Shown here piece after piece: positions 8,692-14,548 of a stretch of 16,124 nucleotides of DNA. A program made the position numbers and the translations under genes. A model generated the notes under the pieces. The model had not been told where the DNA came from and ran no database searches. It saw only the letters and a list, made by a program, of their open reading frames with translations. The DNA is from an uncultured Eubacteriales bacterium (GTDB lineage: Bacteria > Bacillota > Clostridia > Oscillospirales > Ruminococcaceae), in NCBI GenBank assembly GCA_902493155.1, contig CABUOE010000029.1:1-16124 (forward strand), written 5' to 3'. Position 1 is the first letter of the stretch. Each line of letters opens with the position of its first letter.

Positions 8692-9029
8692 CTCAACTAT
8701 CTCCTTGTTACCAAATTTATGTAAAACCGCTGAAAATTCCTTCCACATTTCAGACGGTTTCCATACTCCTTCCAAAGATACCAAGCATTTTCCCTTTTTA
8801 TAAAAAGAACATAGAATATTACTTTTATTTTAATAAAAAATGAAGATAAATCAATCATATTATTTTTACTTTATAGTTTTTATTTGATAAAATAGTAAAA
8901 AATAGCATAAAATATAAAAGAGACGATCTATTTCGTTTTTTTGATAAAAAAGAAATTTTTTCCATACCAACACCAATAGAACGCTAAAGCTTTTCCTAAT
9001 CCCCCGGCACAGTCGGGGGTTCAGCTACA
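8692..9029 (-). promoter_or_regulatory. AT-rich intergenic region with probable GH20 promoter
   Basis: About 340 bases here hold no gene. The stretch near 8790-8990 is strikingly AT-rich compared with the GC-rich genes on both sides. A candidate promoter on the minus strand is TTGATT (8854-8849), a 16-base gap and TAAAAT (8832-8827), which would give a leader of roughly 130 bases. A perfect 14-base palindrome, CTTTTTATAAAAAG, lies at 8794-8807 and could be an operator. A GC hairpin (9001-9006 with 9014-9019) has no T-run after it. The AT-richness makes any -10 match easy by chance, so the promoter position is tentative. Confidence 0.4.
8701..8706 (-). promoter_or_regulatory. ribosome binding site that decides the GH20 start
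   Basis: AAGGAG on the minus strand lies 9 bases before the ATG at 8691. The following codons read as a lysine/arginine-rich signal peptide, which supports this start over the TTG at 8784. Confidence 0.85.
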
Positions 9030-9063
9030 AAAATGCCCGGCGGTTTCGTCTACACCGCCGGGC
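9030..9063 (-). terminator. intrinsic terminator after the Rrf2 regulator gene
   Basis: On the minus strand GCCCGGCGGT (9063-9054) pairs perfectly with ACCGCCGGGC (9044-9035) over a 9-base loop. ATTTTT (9034-9029) follows. It lies 28 bp after the regulator stop codon and separates that transcript from the GH20 gene. Confidence 0.88.
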
Positions 9064-9091
9064 GCTCTGTTTTCCGATATCCAAAGAAAAA

Positions 9092-9517
9092 TCACGGGCC
9101 GCATTTCTCCCGCTGCCGCTGGACTAAGTCCTCCAAAGTGATGGAATCCACCACCCCATCGATGGCGTCCTTGAGCTTTTGCCAGACTTCCACAGTCACG
9201 CAGCTTTCCTCCCTGGGGCAGCCGTTTTTCTCTCCGTCGAGGCAAGGCACCGGAGAAAGACTCCCCTCCATGAGGCGCAGAATCATTCCCACGGTGTAGT
9301 CCCGGGGCTCTCCATTTAGGCGATAGCCCCCCTGAGCCCCGCGGACGCTCTGGATATACCCGGCCTTTACGAGACTGCTGATGAGCTGTTCCATATATTT
9401 GTCGGAAATCTCCTGCCGGGCAGCGATAGTTTTCAGCGGCAGATTTTTTCCCTCTCCGTTGACCGCCAGATCCAGCATCAGCCGCAGCGCGTAACGGCCT
9501 TTGGTCGAAATTCTCAC
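9092..9517 (-). CDS. Rrf2-family transcriptional regulator with IscR-like cysteines
   Basis: This is a 141-residue winged-helix DNA-binding protein of the Rrf2/IscR/CymR family. The N-terminus MRISTKGRYALRLMLDLA is the family signature. The recognition helix region (ISDKYMEQLISSLVKAGYI) and wing (GAQGGYRL) follow. Three cysteines at 92, 100 and 106 sit where IscR-type regulators bind an iron-sulfur cluster, so it may sense Fe-S or redox state; CymR-type members that control cysteine synthesis lack such a set. Translation starts at a GTG (9517) with GGAGGGG 5 bases upstream. It is the last gene before the terminator at 9030. No cysteine desulfurase or iscU gene is adjacent, although in many Clostridia such genes follow. 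The target genes cannot be told from the window. It begins 83 bp after the Imm-5-like gene. Confidence 0.93.
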   Translation of the reverse strand: MRISTKGRYALRLMLDLAVNGEGKNLPLKTIAARQEISDKYMEQLISSLVKAGYIQSVRGAQGGYRLNGEPRDYTVGMILRLMEGSLSPVPCLDGEKNGCPREESCVTVEVWQKLKDAIDGVVDSITLEDLVQRQREKCGP

Positions 9518-9542
9518 GTTGTCCCCTCCAGTGTAGTGTTTT

Positions 9543-9582
9543 CGGCTTTGCCAAAAAGCCGTGATGCGGCAAAATCAGCCGC
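9543..9582 (-). promoter_or_regulatory. paired stem-loops in the leader of the Rrf2 gene
   Basis: Two perfect stems lie between the Imm-5-like stop and the Rrf2 start. One pairs 9566-9570 with 9578-9582 (GCGGC/GCCGC). The other pairs 9543-9549 with 9555-9561 (CGGCTTT/AAAGCCG, loop of 5). The second ends 13 bases before the GGAGGGG site. They could be a weak terminator for the upstream gene, an operator half-site pair or an RNA structure. No recognised Rrf2-family operator is seen. Confidence 0.3.
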
Positions 9583-9600
9583 ATTCTCTGAAATCCCAGG

Positions 9601-10143
9601 TCATTTTGTTAAAAATGGCGCCCATTCGCCGTGATTGTCTTCCATGTGCTCTTTCCAGTATCTAAGCCGTTCAAGATACTCTTGTTTGCGGCTTTCCACC
9701 GGCTCCCGGCATTGGGTTAGTCCAAACCGGCGGACAAGAGCCGTCAGCTCGTAAATGGGAAAGCCGATTCCGTGTCCCGCCGTGTGTACCGTAGAGCAGG
9801 CCTGCCCCACTCCGTGACATAGGGCAATATCCTCGGGGGAGGAAAGTTCCTTTGCCATGGCGTGGCACTCCAGAATCGCCGCTTTAGCCTCAGGCATCTT
9901 AATTTTACCCGAAGCCCACAGCCGTGCCGCCTCCAAAACATTTGCAGGTCTTTGCTCGCCAGGGTATCTTTCTTCCAAGGTATGAACCGTCTCCCCCGCC
10001 AGTTCCAGCGCCCACAAAATAACAGTCCGATGGTCCTGCTCTTCTAACAAAAGCCGCAAATCTCTTAAAAATTCGCTGTCTTTTGAAAACAGAACCTGCC
10101 TCCTGGCTTTTAAGGCAGCTTCAACTTCTTTCATCCAGTCCAT
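9601..10143 (-). CDS. Imm-5-like putative immunity protein
   Basis: This 180-residue cytoplasmic protein has no signal peptide or membrane segment. I recognise the pattern of the family annotated as putative immunity protein (Imm-5-like). It has an N-terminal helical region with FLRDLRLLLEEQDHRTVILWALELA, then HTLEERYPGEQRPANVLEAAR, WASGKIKMPEAKAAI with CHAMAKE, and GQACSTVHTAGHGIGFPIYE. The conserved His/Cys-rich helices suggest an all-alpha fold, and no catalytic residues are identifiable. No toxin-like partner gene is seen in the window, so the immunity label is by family name only. The ATG at 10143 follows a GGGGTGG stretch a few bases upstream. It lies 41 bp after the NimA-like gene on the same strand and is probably in the same transcript. 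It could equally be a small metabolic or stress protein; function is unproven for most of this family. Confidence 0.6.
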   Translation of the reverse strand: MDWMKEVEAALKARRQVLFSKDSEFLRDLRLLLEEQDHRTVILWALELAGETVHTLEERYPGEQRPANVLEAARLWASGKIKMPEAKAAILECHAMAKELSSPEDIALCHGVGQACSTVHTAGHGIGFPIYELTALVRRFGLTQCREPVESRKQEYLERLRYWKEHMEDNHGEWAPFLTK

Positions 10144-10184
10144 TTTACCACCCCGTATCAGTTCCCGGATTCTGATTTCCGATG

Positions 10185-10685
10185 TCAGTTTCCGTTTTCC
10201 TCTCTCTGACGGAGAAGCTCAAGGCCCTCCTTACCGGTCAGATGCTCAATTTGAATCTCCACCATGCAGACCGCGTCCAGTTCTTTTTCGATTTCCAACC
10301 GTCGCCCTTCCGTCTGTTCCGGCGAATACTTGGCCGCCAGCTTTTCGAGGGCAAGGCGCTTTTCTGCCTCATCCTCCAAAATCCGCGCCCGCCCGAAGGC
10401 AATGACGCTCCGGTAACAGGTGGTGTACTTTTCCGGCAGTACCTGGTCCAGGTCGATGACGCAGAAGGAAACTTTGCTTTCCCGCCGGATAGCGTCCAGC
10501 TTGTGGCCCGTTTTGGCGCAGTGGAAGTAGATTTTCTTCCCGTCGTAAACATAGCTTAAGGGCACCGCGTAGGGGTATCCCCCGTCGCCCAGAACCGCCA
10601 GCACGCCGGAACTTCCCCGGCGCAGAACGGCGGCGCATTCCTCTATTGGAAGCGCCTGTTTTTTGCGGCGCATTTCTCGAAACAT
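10185..10685 (-). CDS. NimA-like pyridoxamine 5'-phosphate oxidase-family flavoprotein
   Basis: This 166-residue protein has the split-barrel FMN-binding fold of the pyridoxamine-phosphate-oxidase-like/NimA group. The visible pattern is the N-terminal MRRKKQAL motif, SSGVLAVLGDGGYPYAVPLSYVY, then IYFHCAKTGHKLDAIRR and KVSFCVI, and a C-terminal helix with KYSPEQ. The HCAKTGHK segment corresponds to the flavin-phosphate contact region in relatives. Members reduce small molecules such as nitroimidazoles or have unknown redox roles; this sequence does not show a specific substrate. True vitamin B6 biosynthesis (PdxH) is unlikely because the domain is short and lacks the PdxH C-terminal part. The ATG at 10685 has AAAGGA a few bases upstream. 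It starts 39 bp after metH with no terminator, so it may be the distal gene of the methionine transcript. Confidence 0.87.
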   Translation of the reverse strand: MFREMRRKKQALPIEECAAVLRRGSSGVLAVLGDGGYPYAVPLSYVYDGKKIYFHCAKTGHKLDAIRRESKVSFCVIDLDQVLPEKYTTCYRSVIAFGRARILEDEAEKRLALEKLAAKYSPEQTEGRRLEIEKELDAVCMVEIQIEHLTGKEGLELLRQREENGN

Positions 10686-10724
10686 ATGAATTTCCTTTCG
10701 TCGTAAAATCAGTCAGACAGGCTG

Positions 10725-13091
10725 CTACAATACCTCTTGCGCGTAATGAACCGAGCCCATGGCGTCCTTGGAATAGTGGTCGGCTCCGATCATCTCAGCG
10801 TACTCCGGCGTCATGACCGCGCCCCCCACCATGACCTTGCAGCCGGGCTTTTGCTCCCGCAGAAGCTTGATGGTTTCTTCCATGCTGGGGACGGTGGTGG
10901 TCATCAAAGCGCTAAGGCCCACTAAGCGCACGTCCTCTTTGAGAGCAGTGTCCACAATGAGCTGCGGCTCCACGTCCTTGCCCAAATCAATGACTTCGTA
11001 GCCGTAGTTGTCCAGCAGCACCTTGACGATGTTTTTGCCGATGTCGTGGATATCCCCCTTGACGGTAGCCAGAATAATTTTTCCTTTTTTGGCCCCGCCT
11101 CCCGAGCCCATCTTCTCCTTGACCGCCTCAAAGGCCGCCTTGGCCGCCTCGGCGCTCATGAGCAGCTGGGGCAGGAAGATGGTGCCCTTCTCAAAGCCCT
11201 TACCCACTACGTCGAGAGCCGGAATCAGCTCCTCGTTGATGACGGTCAGGGGTTCCTTTTCCTGCACCCGCTCCTTGGCTCCCTGATAGGCGTCTTCTTT
11301 CAGTCCCTTGACAATGGCGTCGTGGAGGGAAAGCCGCCCCGCTGCCTGCTGCTTTGGAGCATTGTCCTGCCCGCCGTACCGGGCGATATAATCGCCGCAC
11401 TGAGGATCTTTGGCCGCCAGCGCCCGGTAGGCGAAGTAGCTCTCCATCATCGCCTCGGCGTTGGGGTTGATAATGGCCGCGTCCAGCCCGTGCTCCAGGG
11501 CCAACAGATAGAAAGCACTGTTGACGATTTCCCGCTTGGGCAGACCGAAGGAGACGTTACTGACGCCCAGGATCGTCTTGACCCCCAGCTCCCGCTTAAT
11601 CAGCTCCATAGCCTCCAGCGTCACGAGGGCCGAATCCGCCCCCGAGCTGATGGTCATGGTCAAAGCATCGACGATGATGTCCCGCTTGTGGATGCCGTAG
11701 CTTTCCGCCGTCCGAACGATCTTTTCGGCGATTTTGAGCCGCCCCTTGGCCGTCTCGGGAATCCCCTCCTCGTCAATGGTCAAAGCTACCACCACGCCGC
11801 CGTATTTTTTCACCAGCGGGAACACCGCCTCCATGGATTCTAACTTGCCGTTTACCGAGTTCACCATGGCTTTGCCGTTATAGATTCGCAGCGCTCGTTC
11901 CATGGCGTCGAGATTCGTCGTGTCGATTTGCAGCGGCAGGTCGACGACTCCCTGCAATTTTGGCACAACCGCCGCCATGACGGCACTTTCGTCGATTTCC
12001 GGCAGTCCCACGTTCACATCCAGGATATGGGCGCCGTTTTGCTGCTGGGCGATTCCCTCTCTTAAGATGTAATCCAGGTCGTTTTCCCGGAGCGCCTCTT
12101 TAAACCGCTTTTTGCCGGTGGGATTGATTCGTTCTCCCACGATGACGGACACTTCCCCCATCTCCACTGCTCTGGCGTAGGAGGAAACCACCGTGCGGCT
12201 GGGTTCCGGCAGAGGCTTCGGCTCAATGCGCCTACACCGCTCCACCGTCGCCTGCAAATGCGCCGGCGTGGTGCCGCAGCAGCCGCCTAAGATCCAAGCC
12301 CCCATCTCGCCGATTTTTTCCATGTCGGCGGCGAACTCCATGGGCCCCACGTTAAAGACCGTCTGCCCGTTGACGCTGACCGGCAGCCCCGCGTTAGGAT
12401 TGACGATCACCGGCAAACAGGTGCAGCCGAGCAAAACGGGCAGCAGTTTCATCATCTGCTCCGGCCCCGCGCCGCAGTTAAAGCCCAGTCCGTCCACCCC
12501 GAGGCCCTCCAGCATGGCAACCGCCGCCGGAATATCGCCGCCGGTTAAAAGCTTTCCCTGCTCGTCGAAAATCATGGTGACGAACACCGGGAGCCTCGTG
12601 TTCTCCTTCACCGCCAATACGGCAGCCTTGGCCTCATAGGTGTCGCTCATAGTCTCAATAAGGCAGAGGTCGGCGCCCGCCGCCTCCCCGGCGACAGCCA
12701 TCTCCTTGAATGCCTCGTAGGCCTCGTCAAAGGACAGTTCCCCCAAGGGCTCCATCAGCTTGCCGGTAGGGCCCATGTCCAGCGCGACAAAGCGGTTTTC
12801 GTACCCCGCTGCCGCCTCTTTTGCGAGTAAAATCCCCGCTTCAACCACCTCTTTGACTGAAAGCCCCGCCTCCGCCATTTTCACCCGGTTGCCTCCGAAG
12901 GTATTGGTCTTGAGGATGTTGCATCCTGCGTCCAGGTAGGCCTTGTGGATGCTTTTGATGTCATCCCCGCGGGAAAGGTTCCAGCTTTCCGGGAACTCGC
13001 CGGGAGCCATGCCCATCTGCTGGAGCATAGTGCCCATAGCTCCGTCGAAAAAGAGCATTTCCTTCCCCAAAAGGTCAAAGAGTTTCGTCAT
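10725..13091 (-). CDS. metH: cobalamin-dependent methionine synthase lacking the activation domain
   Basis: MetH transfers a methyl group from 5-methyl-tetrahydrofolate through cobalamin to homocysteine. This form has 788 residues. The homocysteine/zinc domain spans about 1-285, with zinc ligands C206 in GFNCGAGP and C271/C272 in GGCCGTTP. The folate (pterin-binding) domain spans about 315-560, with GERINPTGKKRFKEAL and later NPNAE. The cobalamin cap and Rossmann domains run from about 580 to the end, with DIHDIGKNIV carrying H682, the lower cobalt ligand. The C-terminal S-adenosylmethionine-binding reactivation domain of E. coli-type enzymes is absent; a separate protein encoded at 13783-14433 should supply it. 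The start is the ATG at 13091 with AAAGGA 9 bases upstream. An in-frame extension to 13334 runs through CRISPR repeats and is not coding. Stop TAG is at 10725. A CRISPR array ends 22 bp upstream of the start. Confidence 0.96.
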   Translation of the reverse strand: MTKLFDLLGKEMLFFDGAMGTMLQQMGMAPGEFPESWNLSRGDDIKSIHKAYLDAGCNILKTNTFGGNRVKMAEAGLSVKEVVEAGILLAKEAAAGYENRFVALDMGPTGKLMEPLGELSFDEAYEAFKEMAVAGEAAGADLCLIETMSDTYEAKAAVLAVKENTRLPVFVTMIFDEQGKLLTGGDIPAAVAMLEGLGVDGLGFNCGAGPEQMMKLLPVLLGCTCLPVIVNPNAGLPVSVNGQTVFNVGPMEFAADMEKIGEMGAWILGGCCGTTPAHLQATVERCRRIEPKPLPEPSRTVVSSYARAVEMGEVSVIVGERINPTGKKRFKEALRENDLDYILREGIAQQQNGAHILDVNVGLPEIDESAVMAAVVPKLQGVVDLPLQIDTTNLDAMERALRIYNGKAMVNSVNGKLESMEAVFPLVKKYGGVVVALTIDEEGIPETAKGRLKIAEKIVRTAESYGIHKRDIIVDALTMTISSGADSALVTLEAMELIKRELGVKTILGVSNVSFGLPKREIVNSAFYLLALEHGLDAAIINPNAEAMMESYFAYRALAAKDPQCGDYIARYGGQDNAPKQQAAGRLSLHDAIVKGLKEDAYQGAKERVQEKEPLTVINEELIPALDVVGKGFEKGTIFLPQLLMSAEAAKAAFEAVKEKMGSGGGAKKGKIILATVKGDIHDIGKNIVKVLLDNYGYEVIDLGKDVEPQLIVDTALKEDVRLVGLSALMTTTVPSMEETIKLLREQKPGCKVMVGGAVMTPEYAEMIGADHYSKDAMGSVHYAQEVL

Positions 13092-13100
13092 TTTGTTCGT

Positions 13101-13106
13101 TCCTTT
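13101..13106 (-). promoter_or_regulatory. ribosome binding site of metH
   Basis: AAAGGA on the minus strand lies 9 bases before the metH ATG at 13091 and 7 bases beyond the last CRISPR repeat. It fixes the start and excludes the longer frame through the array. Confidence 0.85.
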
Positions 13107-13113
13107 CTGTTTT

Positions 13114-13612
13114 TTCTCAACCCACGCGCCCGCACGGGACGCGACCACCAAGATTAGCAAAAATCGGAAAATAATAGTCATTTCAACCCTCGCGCCCACA
13201 CGGGACGCGACAGATCCATATTTTGACGAGTACATAGCCCAAAACATTTCAACCCTCGTGCCCGCACGGGACGCGACTTTGTAAAATGTACCTTTGATAA
13301 AGTGGACTTTGAATTTCAACCCTCGTGCCCGCACGGGACGCGACAGTCAAACCAGACACTGTTATGAAATGGATTAAGATTTCAACCCTCGTGCCCGCAC
13401 GGGACGCGACACACCCTATCGTCACCACTGTAGTTGATGCTGGCAATTTCAACCCTCGTGCCCGCACGGGACGCGACGTGTAAAACTTTTACTATATAAG
13501 GGCTATATAAGAATTTCAACCCTCGTGCCCGCACGGGACGCGACGATAGTCTTACCAGCCACAGTGTAGATGGTGTCCTCATTTCAACCCTCGTGCCCGC
13601 ACGGGACGCGAC
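13114..13612 (-). CRISPR. CRISPR array, type I-C-like, 8 repeats and 7 spacers, no cas genes in window
   Basis: Eight 32-base repeats lie at 13114-13145, 13180-13211, 13246-13277, 13313-13344, 13379-13410, 13446-13477, 13513-13544 and 13581-13612. Spacers are 34, 34, 35, 34, 35, 35 and 36 bases. Read on the minus strand the repeat begins GTCGCGTCCC and ends GAGGGTTGAAAT. This matches the type I-C pattern (GTCGC start, TTGAAAT end, 32 bases) and can fold as CGT-CCC-[GTGC]-GGG-ACG with one bulged C. The six repeats at the high-coordinate end are identical. The second (13180) has 2 changes and the first (13114) has 4, so the low-coordinate end is the old trailer end. The leader should then be at 13613 and up, with transcription leftward, the same as metH. 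Spacers look AT-rich relative to host genes. Targets cannot be named without a search. Confidence 0.96.
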
Positions 13613-13782
13613 AGCAAACAAATACAAACTTTTGATTCTATTTTGTCCTTTTTCTCCAAAAAGCCGCCGAAAGGAAGCCCTTTCAACGCTTTCCTCTCAG
13701 AAAAAGCCTTCGGGAAAAGAAAAAACCGGCCTGTTTCTCGGTGCGAACCTCCCAGGGATTTTCTGTTCACTGCCGTTTCGCA
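13613..13782 (-). promoter_or_regulatory. probable CRISPR leader and end of the upstream gene's transcript
   Basis: These 170 bases between the activation-protein stop and the first conserved repeat hold no gene. The part nearest the repeats (13613-13660) is AT-rich with TTTTG/ATTTTG tracts, as expected of a leader. A minus-strand hairpin pairs 13679-13684 with 13669-13674 (GAAAGG/CCTTTC, 4-base loop) and is followed after a short GC stretch by TTTTT; it may be a weak terminator of the upstream gene. A second T-run (TTTTTT) lies near 13723-13728. I see no clean -35/-10 pair. The leader role is inferred from the position beside the invariant repeats. Confidence 0.5.
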
Positions 13783-14433
13783 CTACTCCTGCCGAAACGG
13801 ACAGTCCACAGCGTCGCAGGAGGCGCATTTGTGGACGTTGCAGCTCTCCCTTTCCCTGGTAAGGCCCATGACCGCCGTCACCGATTTGGTGGGCGTGAGC
13901 ATCATGCTGTCGGTCACGGTCAACCCGATGCGCTTGGGCGCGTCCAGCAGAGAGAGCAGCTCCTTCTGGTAACTCAGGGGAAAGTCCCCATACCCCGGGC
14001 TGAACCGGGAGCGCAGGTAAAACCCCTCCTTGGCGGCCTCGTCGCTTAACTCCTTTTGACAGGCGTCACAGTAGGCCTCGATCACCGCCGCGGCCGACGC
14101 CTGCATGATAACCGCTCTGCTCATATCCGCCACCGACCACCGCCGGATGAGCAAATCCGCCGCTGTGCCCAGCGTCGCCGCGAACAGAATCGCCTTGTCG
14201 CAGTTTCGCAGATGTTTTGAAAGCTTCTCGCTCTCGATTCTCGTCTCCCCCAGCAGGATTTCACTGGTGGATAGGTGCTTTAAGGGAAACACCCGGTTAA
14301 TTGTCTTCATGGCGGAAGCCCGCAGCAGCTCGGCGACGCACTGGTCGATCTGCTCCCTCACCGTCTCGTCGGGCTCGTTTTTCCCGTAGCCTAAGTACCG
14401 GACGATTTCCTGTTTGTTGACGTTCAGTTCCAT
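13783..14433 (-). CDS. stand-alone methionine synthase activation protein
   Basis: This 216-residue soluble protein matches the C-terminal reactivation domain of MetH. That domain uses S-adenosylmethionine and an electron to re-methylate cob(II)alamin after the enzyme has been oxidised. RFSPGYGDFPL (from R143) corresponds to the family's SAM/cobalamin-contact motif R-x-x-PGY, and MMLTPTKSVTAVMGL to the P-x-x-S-V-x-G segment. The neighbouring MetH lacks this domain, so the two should work together. The C-terminus carries four cysteines (198, 203, 206, 211; spacing CX4CX2CX4C) outside the classical domain. The likely start is the ATG at 14433, 12 bases after AAAGGA; the ATG at 14445 abuts that site, and the longer frame from 14505 lacks a site. 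It lies between metF (115 bp upstream) and the CRISPR array. Confidence 0.88.
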   Translation of the reverse strand: MELNVNKQEIVRYLGYGKNEPDETVREQIDQCVAELLRASAMKTINRVFPLKHLSTSEILLGETRIESEKLSKHLRNCDKAILFAATLGTAADLLIRRWSVADMSRAVIMQASAAAVIEAYCDACQKELSDEAAKEGFYLRSRFSPGYGDFPLSYQKELLSLLDAPKRIGLTVTDSMMLTPTKSVTAVMGLTRERESCNVHKCASCDAVDCPFRQE

Positions 14434-14445
14434 ACGAATGCTCAT

Positions 14446-14451
14446 TCCTTT
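14446..14451 (-). promoter_or_regulatory. ribosome binding site of the activation protein
   Basis: AAAGGA on the minus strand lies 12 bases before the ATG at 14433 and directly abuts the ATG at 14445. It is part of an 18-base stretch (14442-14459) that is identical to the one before the aminopeptidase gene (615-632). Confidence 0.65.
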
Positions 14452-14475
14452 CAGGAAATTGTGCCGTTCTGAGAC

Positions 14476-14534
14476 GCCGCCGCAATATCGGCGGCAAAGG
14501 CGCACAAATCAGGTAAAACAAAGCTTTGTGTCAA
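14476..14534 (-). promoter_or_regulatory. hairpin, palindrome and possible -35 element between metF and the activation gene
   Basis: The 115-base gap holds a 7-bp perfect stem (14476-14482 with 14489-14495, 6-base loop) without a following T-run. It also holds a 12-base perfect palindrome ACAAAGCTTTGT (14518-14529). TTGACA on the minus strand (14534-14529) overlaps the palindrome edge, but the expected -10 position shows only a poor match. A promoter with an operator is possible but weakly supported. Confidence 0.25.
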
Positions 14535-14548
14535 AATTATCTCTCAAA

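Noticed and set aside
8692..8784. Upstream TTG start for the GH20 protein (31 extra residues)
   Set aside because: No ribosome binding site is well placed for it, and it would bury the signal peptide that starts at 8691 behind a good AAGGAG site.
8840..8890. Tiny plus-strand open frame of about 15 codons in the AT-rich island
   Set aside because: It is too short, of low complexity and lacks a ribosome binding site; it is expected by chance in AT-rich DNA.
9001..9019. Second terminator (CCCCCG/CGGGGG stem) downstream of the Rrf2 gene
   Set aside because: No T-run follows on either strand; the stem at 9035-9063 is the convincing terminator.
13092..13334. N-terminal extension of metH through the CRISPR array, encoding repeated ASRAGTRVE-like peptides
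   Set aside because: The repeats happen to lack stops in this frame. The extension has no ribosome binding site, while AAAGGA precedes the ATG at 13091, where the normal MetH N-terminus begins.
13249..13770. Minus-strand open frames rich in ASRAGTRVE or SRPVRARGLK repeats
   Set aside because: They are translations of the CRISPR repeats and leader, not proteins; spacing and spacer variability show an array.
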